This document shows positions 1 through 8,379 of a DNA stretch of 22,691 nt, piece by piece (within the stretch, counting starts at the first letter, position 1; each line of letters begins with the position of its first letter). Origin of the DNA: a virus. Under the pieces are notes generated by a model. It was not told the origin of the DNA. It saw only the letters and a list, made by a program, of their open reading frames with translations, and did not search any database. The DNA is taken from IMG/VR virus record IMGVR_UViG_3300031706_001093, positions 1-22,691 of that record; one strand, written 5' to 3'. The position numbers and the translations under genes are program-made.

Positions 1-1534
1 TAAGAGATGGAGCAGTTTTTATAGAACTGTTCCATTTTTCTTTTTTGTAATCTAAATTTCTAATCATTTGTTGGAACTCGTCATGCAAATTAACTCGCGA
101 AAGGAATATTTTACCTAGAACACATTTGTTACTAGGGTTCCAATTCATTCCTGCTGCAAGACAATTTACTCCATCGTCGTCTTGTAAATAGTCTATAAAG
201 TTTTTATTATATATACTAGAAAAATAAACTCCTTGCGTTTGAAGATTGCCTAGGTTAGTAAATTCAGAAACATAAGACGTTTCGCTTATCTTGCGCCAAT
301 ATTCTGTATCGTTCCTGTGACTTAACGCATAGTGCATACTTACAAAATGTGCCCAATAGTTAAATAACTCTTCACAAACAATGTTAAATTCATCGCGATC
401 CCATTGACTGTATGCATTACTTCTTACTAGCATTTTTGTTAAGCTAGTTGCAAACTCGTGTGTAATAGCAAGACCTGATGATTCTAATGGTTCAACAAAC
501 GCAGCACTTAGGCCAATAGCAACTACATTTTTAACCCATAATTTTTCGTGTATACCTGTACGTATTTTAATATCTTTAAACTCACAATCAGTAGTACTAT
601 ACCCTTTTTGTTGTAGATGAGATATTAACTCACTTTTAGCATTTTCAGGAGTTACAAATTCGTCACTATATACATAACCAGCTCCTACCCTATTCCATAA
701 TGGTATATTCCAAATCCATCCATTGTCCATTGCAGTGCAATCAGTTACACTAGTTAACTGGGACTCTTTATCAGTATACTGTACCCTAGTTGCCCAAGCT
801 CTGTTATTTGGCAATATATTAGAATAATCATTAAATGGAACACCTAATGTTTCGCCCAATAATAAACTTTTAAACCCGGTGCAATCAACAAATAAATCGG
901 CTGTGACTATTCTATCATTTGTTAATTCTAATTCTTTTATACCTGCGTTATCTGTGTTAATTTTTTGTACTTCGGCACATATGTATTCAACTCCTAACTT
1001 TTTACAAAAAGTGTCTCTTAACCACGCACCAAACATAGTTGCATCAAAATGAAATGCAGTATCATCAAAAAAATTAAAATTGTCTAACATAGGATTATGT
1101 GTATCAATTTTATTTTGTGTTACTAATGCCATTTGTGGATACAAGCAGTCGGCATAATCTTTTACAGGAGTATCGGGATATAGCATTTTTTTAATAAACC
1201 AATCTTCTCTATTATGTATGTTGCCTTGGTCGCTAGTGCGTCCAAACGGATAGTACCAAGATCCGTAATCCTTTTTATAAAAATCATTAAATTTTATTGC
1301 AAGTTTATAAGAAGCGTTAGCATTTGTAATAAGATCCTTGTCAGTAATGCCTACTAGTCGCATCCAAGCTCGAATACCTCCTATAGTACTTTCACCTACG
1401 CCTACAGTAGGTATGTTAGGACTTTCTATAACTTTAATATTGACGTTTTCTAATTGTGAAGCAAGTGTAGCCGCAGTCATCCAGCCAGAACTACCGCCTC
1501 CTACTATTACAATATCTTTAACGTTTGTGGTCAT
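1..1534 (-). CDS. Flavin-dependent tryptophan-type halogenase (hal1), 3' end outside window
   Basis: The reading frame is open from ATG at 1534 down to base 1 (511 codons) with no stop. This is already about full family length, so little of the C-terminus is missing. The N-terminus has an FAD-binding GGGSSGW loop (residues 12-18), followed by GVGEST (45-50), which is typical of the family. The catalytic lysine matches K77 (SYKLA). WIWNIP (273-278) is the WxWxIP signature. EPLESSG (348-354) carries the catalytic glutamate E351 and the chloride-site residues. Enzymes of this family use FADH2, O2 and chloride or bromide to halogenate tryptophan or other electron-rich aromatics, and need a separate flavin reductase; none is visible here. 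The start overlaps the end of the upstream unknown gene by 17 bases, with AGGA just upstream, so translation is probably coupled. The substrate is unknown. Confidence 0.9.
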   Translation of the reverse strand, partial: MTTNVKDIVIVGGGSSGWMTAATLASQLENVNIKVIESPNIPTVGVGESTIGGIRAWMRLVGITDKDLITNANASYKLAIKFNDFYKKDYGSWYYPFGRTSDQGNIHNREDWFIKKMLYPDTPVKDYADCLYPQMALVTQNKIDTHNPMLDNFNFFDDTAFHFDATMFGAWLRDTFCKKLGVEYICAEVQKINTDNAGIKELELTNDRIVTADLFVDCTGFKSLLLGETLGVPFNDYSNILPNNRAWATRVQYTDKESQLTSVTDCTAMDNGWIWNIPLWNRVGAGYVYSDEFVTPENAKSELISHLQQKGYSTTDCEFKDIKIRTGIHEKLWVKNVVAIGLSAAFVEPLESSGLAITHEFATSLTKMLVRSNAYSQWDRDEFNIVCEELFNYWAHFVSMHYALSHRNDTEYWRKISETSYVSEFTNLGNLQTQGVYFSSIYNKNFIDYLQDDDGVNCLAAGMNWNPSNKCVLGKIFLSRVNLHDEFQQMIRNLDYKKEKWNSSIKTAPSL

Positions 1535-2252
1535 AGGGACATCCTTTTGCTTTTGCTAAACTTTTATATCTTTCTTTTAATGGTCTAAATGTATTCTTGT
1601 TACGTATAGTGTTACATAACCTAATATCGTCCCAAGGACATTGTTGCTCTTGTAGTTTTACAGCACTGTCACTATAAAATTTAAAATATGCGATAGCATC
1701 ACCCTTTTTAATTTTAATACTGTCTTTATTATTTTTACATTCAAATACTATTTCAGCAGGCCTAGTCCATTTTGAAATATCAAACTCTCCTGGCATTAGC
1801 GTAGTTTTTTGTGTAAACTCATTGTAGTGCATAAATGCGGGTAACATTTGCATTGTCATAGAAGTGTCTGTTTGAAATATGTTAAGCCAATCTATACCTA
1901 TCATAGGATATGGACTATTGCCTCGTTGATCATCAAATAAGAATCTTGTATCTATTAATAGTTCAAATTGTTCTTGGCTTAGATTAGGACAGTTTATACT
2001 GATATTGTTTGTGTCGTTGTTCACGTCAATATTAATTGTTAGATCGTATGGAGCACAAAATACAAACATATTTTTTAAAAAATCAGTATGTGCTGGACAC
2101 TTTAGTACTATGTTACCTTTACGTTCTGCAATATAATTTTTTTGTAGACTGCTAATAGTTTTAAAATCTAAATCTAATAACGAATCAAAACATTCTGGAT
2201 GGTCGATGTCCCAGTCGCTACTGGTAATAAACGACCAATTAACTAATGCCAT
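1518..2252 (-). CDS. Unknown protein between two halogenase genes
   Basis: This 244-residue protein is not one I recognise with confidence. It has no membrane segment or signal peptide. Its composition suggests a mostly beta fold in the first two thirds. A conserved-looking block near residues 160-195 (a KWTRP stretch, a charged turn, then GDAIAYFKF) is followed by a basic, helical tail. Several Cys-Pro or Cys-Ala-Pro pairs occur (KCPAH, CAPYD, NCPNL, GCPYD). No HxD...H oxygenase triad is evident. Its start overlaps the end of hal2 by 14 bases and its end overlaps the start of hal1 by 17, so all three are probably translated together. The context suggests an accessory factor or substrate of the halogenases, but that is inference only. 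Confidence 0.75.
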   Translation of the reverse strand: MALVNWSFITSSDWDIDHPECFDSLLDLDFKTISSLQKNYIAERKGNIVLKCPAHTDFLKNMFVFCAPYDLTINIDVNNDTNNISINCPNLSQEQFELLIDTRFLFDDQRGNSPYPMIGIDWLNIFQTDTSMTMQMLPAFMHYNEFTQKTTLMPGEFDISKWTRPAEIVFECKNNKDSIKIKKGDAIAYFKFYSDSAVKLQEQQCPWDDIRLCNTIRNKNTFRPLKERYKSLAKAKGCPYDHKR

Positions 2253-3717
2253 ACTTTTTCATTTCTCGTAATCTATCTATTTCTGTACTATGATGATGGC
2301 CGTCTAAATGACGATATTTTTCGTACTGTACATAACTAGTTAATATAATTTCTCGTGCATCATCGGAAGATATGTCTAAATTTTTCTTAGACAATTCATA
2401 GCCTAACTGTATTAAAAACATACTCCAATTAGGGCCACCAAACATTGTATTATATTTTGCAGACCACGGCAATGTTATATTAGGATCTTTAAAATCTTCA
2501 AGGTAACTTTGCATTTCTTCACTAGGCACAAATGTGTCATTAACAAAATTCCAAAACGGTGTTGTTCTAGAATTATTTGCATAGTGCATTGCTACAAAGT
2601 TTATACAATTTTCAAACACAATTTTCATTTGAATATTAAAATAATCAACTTCATTGGCTGTATAATGATTTTCGTTAAGAATTCCATTTAACTGTCCAAT
2701 AGCATATGTCATTAAGCCAACACCGGTACTTTCTAAAGGCTCAATAAACCCGGCACTAAGTCCTATACTAACTATATTTTCGTGCCATTGATCTTCGTTA
2801 TAATAAGGGTCCCAATTGATAATTTTAAGGTTATCTTTTGAAATTCTATTATCCCAATACTTTACAAAATAATCTTTTGCTGTGTCTACGTCAGTAATAT
2901 TTCTGTTGAACAACATACCACTACCAATTCTATTTTGAACTGGGATTTTCCAAATCCATCCATGATCTACAGCATCACATTTTACATACGGGGTGAGTTC
3001 ATTGTGTTGATCATTATATGTTACGTGTCCTGCTACAGCGGTGTTTACAAACAGTCGATCACTAAGATCAACTCGTTTACATTCCTTGCGTAGTACTTGT
3101 TTAAATCCAGTACAGTCAACAAACAAGTCGCTATTAATTACGTTACCGTTATTTAAAGTTAAGAAATTAATTCCGCCTCGATCAGTGTACGAAATATCAG
3201 TTACTTCGCTATTAATTAGTGTTATTTTATTTTCTAAATGCTTTCTTAAATATTTTACTACCTTACCACAGTCAACATGTAGTGCATAGCGTTCTATGTC
3301 AGTCATGTCTACACTATTATGAAGTATGCTACTATCGTAAAAAGCAAGCAGATATTTTTTAAACTCTAAATCTTGAGTGTGTGTATATAAATCAAATAAC
3401 TTCCATTTTGGATCAATTTCGTCATTGCCTTTATAAAACGGATGCCAAATATCTTCTCCTGGCGTTTGCCAATTTGTAAACAATATTCCTGACTTATACG
3501 CACTATCAAATTCCATAAACCAATCTGCAACTGGTAATCCTGCTTCTTCAAGAAAAGGCAGAAATGTTAGTATCGTTGCTTCACCTACACCAATTGGATC
3601 AGGTACTTCTTTATCAACTACTGTTATATTAATATGCGGTTGTCTATGACTAAGATATGCCGCAGCTAACCATCCAGCAGTGCCGCCACCAACAATAGTA
3701 AGTGTTTTAACTTTCAT
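2239..3717 (-). CDS. Flavin-dependent tryptophan-type halogenase (hal2)
   Basis: A complete 492-residue halogenase. The FAD loop GGGTAGW is at residues 10-16 and GVGEAT at 43-48. The catalytic lysine is K75 (AYKSG), WIWKIP is at 254-259, and EPLESTG at 326-332 gives the catalytic glutamate E329 and the S-T-G chloride-site residues. All key residues of the PrnA/RebH type are present, so an active enzyme is expected. ATG at 3717 is preceded by AAGGA about eight bases upstream. The gene heads a minus-strand operon with the unknown gene and hal1, and is divergent from the oxygenase gene starting at 3757. Only 39 bases separate the two starts. Substrate and regiochemistry cannot be read from sequence. 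Confidence 0.92.
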   Translation of the reverse strand: MKVKTLTIVGGGTAGWLAAAYLSHRQPHINITVVDKEVPDPIGVGEATILTFLPFLEEAGLPVADWFMEFDSAYKSGILFTNWQTPGEDIWHPFYKGNDEIDPKWKLFDLYTHTQDLEFKKYLLAFYDSSILHNSVDMTDIERYALHVDCGKVVKYLRKHLENKITLINSEVTDISYTDRGGINFLTLNNGNVINSDLFVDCTGFKQVLRKECKRVDLSDRLFVNTAVAGHVTYNDQHNELTPYVKCDAVDHGWIWKIPVQNRIGSGMLFNRNITDVDTAKDYFVKYWDNRISKDNLKIINWDPYYNEDQWHENIVSIGLSAGFIEPLESTGVGLMTYAIGQLNGILNENHYTANEVDYFNIQMKIVFENCINFVAMHYANNSRTTPFWNFVNDTFVPSEEMQSYLEDFKDPNITLPWSAKYNTMFGGPNWSMFLIQLGYELSKKNLDISSDDAREIILTSYVQYEKYRHLDGHHHSTEIDRLREMKKYGIS

Positions 3718-3743
3718 ATATCATTTCCTTTATACAATGTACT

Positions 3744-3751
3744 TATAAATA
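3744..3751 (+). promoter_or_regulatory. T4-type late promoter, exact TATAAATA, 5 bases before ATG
   Basis: An exact T4 late promoter consensus TATAAATA lies in the 39-base gap between divergent genes, with only TCACT between it and the ATG at 3757. In T4, late transcription starts roughly six bases after this element, so the first transcribed base would be at or within a few bases of the start codon. There is no room for a ribosome binding site and none is seen. The same arrangement recurs at 7684. Confidence 0.75.
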
Positions 3752-3756
3752 TCACT

Positions 3757-4320
3757 ATGCTTATAGTTGATGATCTGATATCAAAACCGTACCAAGAAGA
3801 AATAAAACAAACACTTCTTGATATAAAATTTCCATGGGGATTTATTCCTGATGTAACGTCTGCAGGATCGGATATAAATGCTCCTGCACTAATACATAAT
3901 TATAGATGGGGCGGTAATACACATAGTCCTTATTTTGATATCATTGAACCTATTGCAAGACTAGGAGCAAAGGCAGTAGACTACGAATATAATAGTGTCA
4001 TACAAGCAAGAAGTTTTTTACAATTTCCTTTAAATACTAAATTTTTTAATAAAGAAACAGATTTATTACATATAGATCTTGACTATAGTCACCTAGTGGT
4101 GTTATACTATGTTTTAGACTCAGACGGCGACACACTAATTACAAATAAAACGTTTGATCAAGAAAAGAAACATTATTTAGATATACCTGCTGAGGAAGAC
4201 ATAGTATTGCGAGTTACACCAAAACAAGGCCGCGCAGTAATATTTGATGGTAAGTATTATCATACAGCTCGACAACCCAAAGATAACCTACGCTGTATTA
4301 TAAATTTTAATATAGAGTGA
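3757..4320 (+). CDS. 2OG-Fe(II) oxygenase family protein, HxD type
   Basis: A 187-residue protein with an N-terminal FPW motif (residues 25-27) shared with the genes at 4324 and 9925. The iron-binding HxD is H105-I-D107, the distal histidine is H169 (YYHTA), and R179, ten residues later, would hold the 2-oxoglutarate carboxylate. The double-stranded beta-helix core runs from about residue 80 to the end. Such enzymes hydroxylate or otherwise oxidise a substrate while converting 2-oxoglutarate and O2 to succinate and CO2; the substrate is unknown. It is the first gene of a four-gene plus-strand run of related oxygenases. The start is fixed by alignment with its neighbour and by the absence of another in-frame start nearby. 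Confidence 0.82.
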   Translation: MLIVDDLISKPYQEEIKQTLLDIKFPWGFIPDVTSAGSDINAPALIHNYRWGGNTHSPYFDIIEPIARLGAKAVDYEYNSVIQARSFLQFPLNTKFFNKETDLLHIDLDYSHLVVLYYVLDSDGDTLITNKTFDQEKKHYLDIPAEEDIVLRVTPKQGRAVIFDGKYYHTARQPKDNLRCIINFNIE

Positions 4321-4323
4321 CAG

Positions 4324-4935
4324 ATGATAGAATTTGAAGTATTAGATAACTTTTTGCCCAACACTGAGTTTAAGCAATTACAACAATTATTGCTTTCTCC
4401 AGAGTTTCCTTGGTTTTATACCGAACATGTGTCTTTAGATCCTATTGATAATAATATTAAAAATAAAGAAGCAGTAGAAACTGACGGGTATGCACATCTA
4501 TTTTATGATAGAGATGAAAAATTAGAAGCATATACAAATTCAGCAATGGTTAATTTTAATTTACACATTGAACGTCATTTAGGAATAACTGCACAGGATA
4601 TTATTAGATCACGAGCAAGTGTAAAGCATCCTAAATTAGGTTATACAGTTGAAAATTATAATTTGCCACACGTTGATTATTTTACTCCACACTTATCATT
4701 AATATATTATATAAACGACTCAGACGGTGCAACTAGGGTGTTTAATGAAAAATTTACACCAGTGCCTAGCGGTAATAATTTAGGAATAAGTTATGATTCT
4801 TTTACAGTAAAAACATGTGTTGAACCAAAAGCAAATAGACTATTAGTAATAAACGGCTTACAATACCATACAGCAAGCAATCCTATTAATAGTACACGTA
4901 GAGTAATTATAAACATAAACACGGAGCAAAAATGA
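4324..4935 (+). CDS. 2OG-Fe(II) oxygenase family protein, HxD type
   Basis: A 203-residue paralogue of the preceding gene with the same layout. FPWFY is at residues 28-32, HxD is H116-V-D118, the distal histidine is H182 (QYHTA), and R192 lies ten residues further on. Both proteins have a YYxxxSDGxT-like strand after the HxD motif. Only three bases separate it from the stop of the previous gene, and its own stop overlaps the next start by four bases (ATGA), so it sits in one operon. The substrate is unknown. The tandem similar-but-diverged copies suggest old duplication followed by specialisation. Confidence 0.82.
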   Translation: MIEFEVLDNFLPNTEFKQLQQLLLSPEFPWFYTEHVSLDPIDNNIKNKEAVETDGYAHLFYDRDEKLEAYTNSAMVNFNLHIERHLGITAQDIIRSRASVKHPKLGYTVENYNLPHVDYFTPHLSLIYYINDSDGATRVFNEKFTPVPSGNNLGISYDSFTVKTCVEPKANRLLVINGLQYHTASNPINSTRRVIININTEQK

Positions 4936-5582
4936 AAATAGACTATGCATTTCCTATTCCTATTGTAACTCTTAGTGTTGATGCGTTAGTAGTACAAGAT
5001 ACTCTTGATAGAGTAAAAAAATATATAGAAACTGACATGCCGGGTAGTAAGAATGAAACAAATAAACTGCTTACTACATATTATCATAACAACAAAAATT
5101 TCTTAGGAAAAATTAACGCTATTCCGTTGCTAACAGAACTTAATCAACATATTAGAGGGTTTTTAGAACTTAGAGGAATGAACCCAGAATGTTATGTTGA
5201 AATAACAAGCTGGTTACAATTAAATCAACCTGGCTCATTATTTAATAGACACGATCATTATGGTGCTATTGTAAGCGGTGTGTTTTATTTAGAAGTTCCT
5301 AAAAATGGCGGCAAATTAAAATTCCACAACCCTTTAGAAGCAAGACGTGCAACAGACGTATTTTTTGATAGAATACGTAAAGAAGAAAATCAATACAATT
5401 ACGATTATATAGAATACGATCCAAAAGCAGGCGAACTAATTATGTTTGAATCGTGGTTACAGCATAGTGTAGAAATTAATAATTCTAATCAAGATAGATT
5501 GTCAGTTTCATTTAATGTTTGGGCAGATGTAGATGACAAAGCTAAGAAATTAAGAGATGAAAGAGGCGATTATGGATCCTAG
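4932..5582 (+). CDS. 2OG-Fe(II) oxygenase-like protein, HxH type (TIGR02466/PF13759-like)
   Basis: A 216-residue protein of the putative 2OG-Fe(II) oxygenase family common in marine phages. H107-D-H109 is followed by the family's SGVFYL strand and a GGKLKFHNP turn. The distal histidine is H178 (LQHSVE) and R189 lies in a DRLSVSFN strand. The second ligand position holds His instead of the usual Asp, as in its paralogues at 5572, 7697 and 19824. Metal and 2-oxoglutarate use are inferred from family membership, not shown. The start ATG overlaps the previous stop in ATGA. The C-terminal 20 residues are charged and probably helical. Confidence 0.75.
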   Translation: MKIDYAFPIPIVTLSVDALVVQDTLDRVKKYIETDMPGSKNETNKLLTTYYHNNKNFLGKINAIPLLTELNQHIRGFLELRGMNPECYVEITSWLQLNQPGSLFNRHDHYGAIVSGVFYLEVPKNGGKLKFHNPLEARRATDVFFDRIRKEENQYNYDYIEYDPKAGELIMFESWLQHSVEINNSNQDRLSVSFNVWADVDDKAKKLRDERGDYGS

Positions 5583-6156
5583 TGTAGAAATGTGGTTTCC
5601 TGTATCTATATATAAAGATACTAACATTATATCACAAGAAGAAAATATGAAATTGTATAACCGTAGTTTAGAACTTCAAAAAACTATCCCAAACGGTGGT
5701 AAAGAATGGTACGGTGATACATATAATACTCATGATACGTTTGATTTAACTCGAGATAGTACGTTTGATTATTTATTATCTCAAATTGAGGCACATGTAC
5801 ACAATTATGCAGAAATGCATGGATCTACTTCTAAGTATAAACTGTCAGGTGCCTGGTTAAACGTTAATGCCGAAGGCACATTCCAAGAATTTCATACACA
5901 CAACAATGCAATTTTTAGTTGCGTATATTGGGTTGCGGCTCCTGAAGGTTCTGGAAAACTAATTTTTGAAGATCCAAAAGAACCTGATATGTTACAAATA
6001 AGAGACATTAAAGAACGTAATAGTTTAAGTTTTACACGTATTGGATACAAGGCAGAAGAACGCAAACTGTTAATTTTTAGATCTTATCTTAGACATATGG
6101 TAGAACCATGTAAAAATACTACACCTAGAGTTAGTATAGCGGTAAACTTTAGCTAA
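5572..6156 (+). CDS. 2OG-Fe(II) oxygenase-like protein, HxH type
   Basis: Third or fourth oxygenase of the tandem run, 194 residues from ATG at 5572. An in-frame ATG at 5557 would add five residues, but AGAGG at 5562-5566 is well placed only for 5572, so I prefer that start. It overlaps the previous gene by 11 bases. H108-T-H110 is followed by a CVYW strand and GSGKLIFEDP, the distal histidine is H175 (LRHMVE), and R186 is in PRVSIAVNF, matching the layout of the gene at 4932. It is the last gene before a convergent halogenase. The 41-base gap to that gene's end shows no clear terminator hairpin. The substrate is unknown. Confidence 0.75.
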   Translation: MDPSVEMWFPVSIYKDTNIISQEENMKLYNRSLELQKTIPNGGKEWYGDTYNTHDTFDLTRDSTFDYLLSQIEAHVHNYAEMHGSTSKYKLSGAWLNVNAEGTFQEFHTHNNAIFSCVYWVAAPEGSGKLIFEDPKEPDMLQIRDIKERNSLSFTRIGYKAEERKLLIFRSYLRHMVEPCKNTTPRVSIAVNFS

Positions 6157-6197
6157 TGTATGATGAATTTTTTAAAATATTTAGATTAAATCAGGTA

Positions 6198-7658
6198 CTA
6201 TTCTTTAGCCCTTAATCTTGTTAAAAACTCTTTATGCCCAATCATCACTTTATTCATAGATAACACATTTCTTTCGCGTTCAATGTTGTTAGCTAGTTGA
6301 TGATTTTCAGGACTTTGCATATTATATTCTCGCAATAAATTATCTCGATCAAAAATTTCTAATCCTGCCAATACTTGCATGTAATGAGGATCTTTAAATA
6401 GTGCATAACTCCCTGATGATATAAAATCTTCTAATATTGGCAAATTATATTTCCAACGTTCTATACATTCTTTTAGACTATCTGGAATAGGCATATTTTT
6501 TACATCTTTCCAAAATTGAGTGTTATCTTTATTTGTAATGTAATGTAAAATAACAAAGTCTCTAATATTATGTAACATTATTTCAACATGTTCGTTATAA
6601 TTGTTTATGCTGTTTTGTGAATAATTAGGCAAACGGTGCATTAATAAAAATGCTTGATTAATACTAGTGCCAATACTTGTTGCTTCGAGCGGCTCTACAA
6701 AACTAGCACTAAGACCTATTGCACAACAATTATTAATCCATACCTTGTCTAAAGCACCAGGATCAAAGTTTATTTGTTTTCCTACTGTTATTTCTTTACC
6801 TAATAATTTTTCTACTTCGTCTTTGGCTTGATCTGCACTTATATAATCACTATCAAAAATGTAACCATTCCCGTTACGGTCATAAACTGGTATAGTAAAC
6901 ATCCAACCGTAGTCCATTGCCCTAGCAGTTGTCCACAAATCAATTTCTTCAGTTGGATCTGTTGGGAATGTAATAGCAGATTTCATTTTAAGCCATTTAC
7001 TATAGCTATTCCATTTTGCTCCTAGCTGTCCTATTAGTAATTTTTTAAATCCAGTGCAGTCAATATAAAAATCACTGTTGTAATTTGTTTTTTCACCAAT
7101 TACATAGTCGATGTCACCAGTTGAATCTAAAATTACATCAGTAATTTCGTCGTCTATAATGGTTATGCCTTTTCTCTCAGCAATGTAACTAAGATAATTG
7201 TTTAATTTTGTTGTATTAAAATGGAATTGATTATACGGACTGGCGTTATCTAGATGCCATTCGTCGACGGTGTTTTCCCAAGTACCAAGAGGGTTTAACA
7301 ATTTGTTTGACATATTGTGTGATATAATTTTTGCGTAATATGTTCTATACTGTCCGTTAATTATTTCATGCTCTGGACCAATACTATGTAAGTAATCCTT
7401 GTCATGCCAGTTTTTAAACATTATACCGCTTTTAAATGTTGCATCACAATTTTTAATAAGGTCTTGATACGTTATTCCAAGATAGTTCATAAATTCGTTC
7501 CAGTGTTCGGTACTACCTTCACCAACACCTATGATGCCTATCTTTTTTGAACGAATTATTTGTATTTTTTTACTAGGAAACCTAGTTTTAAGTATTAGTG
7601 CTGATACAAAGCCGGCTGTGCCTCCGCCGACTACTGAAATTTTTTCTAGTTTATTCAA
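6198..7658 (-). CDS. Flavin-dependent tryptophan-type halogenase (hal3), TTG start
   Basis: A complete 486-residue halogenase. The FAD loop is GGGTAGF (residues 11-17), GVGEGS is at 44-49, and the catalytic lysine is K76 (TFKSG). The WxWxIP signature is changed to WMFTIP (252-257), with Phe for the second Trp. EPLEATS (322-328) keeps the catalytic glutamate E325 but differs from the ESTG form of hal1 and hal2. No in-frame ATG lies near the N-terminus. The TTG at 7658 sits eight bases after AAGGA, so a TTG start is likely. It is divergent from the oxygenase gene at 7697, with 38 bases between the two starts. Activity is likely but less certain than for hal2. Confidence 0.88.
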   Translation of the reverse strand: MNKLEKISVVGGGTAGFVSALILKTRFPSKKIQIIRSKKIGIIGVGEGSTEHWNEFMNYLGITYQDLIKNCDATFKSGIMFKNWHDKDYLHSIGPEHEIINGQYRTYYAKIISHNMSNKLLNPLGTWENTVDEWHLDNASPYNQFHFNTTKLNNYLSYIAERKGITIIDDEITDVILDSTGDIDYVIGEKTNYNSDFYIDCTGFKKLLIGQLGAKWNSYSKWLKMKSAITFPTDPTEEIDLWTTARAMDYGWMFTIPVYDRNGNGYIFDSDYISADQAKDEVEKLLGKEITVGKQINFDPGALDKVWINNCCAIGLSASFVEPLEATSIGTSINQAFLLMHRLPNYSQNSINNYNEHVEIMLHNIRDFVILHYITNKDNTQFWKDVKNMPIPDSLKECIERWKYNLPILEDFISSGSYALFKDPHYMQVLAGLEIFDRDNLLREYNMQSPENHQLANNIERERNVLSMNKVMIGHKEFLTRLRAKE

Positions 7659-7683
7659 GACTTGCTTCCTTAAAAATTTAACT

Positions 7684-7691
7684 TATAAATA
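7684..7691 (+). promoter_or_regulatory. T4-type late promoter, exact TATAAATA, 5 bases before ATG
   Basis: A second exact TATAAATA in a halogenase/oxygenase divergent gap, again preceded by ACT and followed by ATC, and again with five bases (TCTAC) before ATG at 7697. The 13-base core (ACTTATAAATATC) is identical to that at 3741-3753. No ribosome binding site fits between element and ATG, which predicts a leaderless or near-leaderless late mRNA. Confidence 0.75.
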
Positions 7692-7696
7692 TCTAC

Positions 7697-8323
7697 ATGA
7701 ACAATATACATTTAGAATATAATCCGATGTTTGTTACTGCTTCTTATGTTACTTATGTTGATAACATTGATCTTAGTAAGATAACTGAACATGTAAATTA
7801 TTTAGACAAACATGTTCCAAACGTGCGCCGCCAACGGAGTAATGCTGGAGGGTTTCAAACTGAGGACATCCATCCATTGCCTTATGATTTTGAAGAAACC
7901 GGAAAATTATTTGACCAATGGATAAAACCGTCAGTTGGTACCATATTAGATAGTTGGAAAGTACCGCATGAGATTGACAATTTTAGTTATTGGTATAATT
8001 TAAATACAAAATATACATATAACAGAGAACACATCCATGCAAACTCATTAGTTAGCGGCGTCTATTATGTAAAGGTGCCCAGCGATAGCGGAAAAATTGT
8101 TTTTAATAGAAGTGTTAATGAATATGACCGTATGCATAACATTCAAAGCATTTATGCAGCTAATGATACTCAGGTAGACCACCCTGAAACAAATAACTCA
8201 CACTGGTATGTTCCTAAAGAAGGTATGCTTGTGTTATTTCCAAGTCACGTTAGTCATTATGTAGAACAAAATGTTACTAACGATGAAAGCGATGGTCGTA
8301 TTTCAATTAGTTTTAATTTTTAA
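7697..8323 (+). CDS. 2OG-Fe(II) oxygenase-like protein, HxH type
   Basis: A single-gene plus-strand unit between two minus-strand halogenases, 208 residues. H112-I-H114 leads into SGVYYVKVP and SGKIVFNR. The distal histidine is probably H187 (SHYVE; H184 is nearby) and R201 is in GRISISFNF at the C-terminus. The same fold and motif order occur at 4932 and 5572. Another in-frame ATG lies at residue 11, but the first fits the family's N-terminal length better. It is expected to be transcribed from the late promoter at 7684. The substrate is unknown; pairing with a halogenase is the only functional clue. Confidence 0.75.
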   Translation: MNNIHLEYNPMFVTASYVTYVDNIDLSKITEHVNYLDKHVPNVRRQRSNAGGFQTEDIHPLPYDFEETGKLFDQWIKPSVGTILDSWKVPHEIDNFSYWYNLNTKYTYNREHIHANSLVSGVYYVKVPSDSGKIVFNRSVNEYDRMHNIQSIYAANDTQVDHPETNNSHWYVPKEGMLVLFPSHVSHYVEQNVTNDESDGRISISFNF

Positions 8324-8379
8324 ATCTTAATTTTTGTAATTCTGATAGACTTAAACAATTTTGTGTATTGTAATTCCAT

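Noticed and set aside
6157-6197. Terminator between convergent genes
   Set aside because: No stem of useful length followed by a T run could be found in this gap or in 8324-8379.
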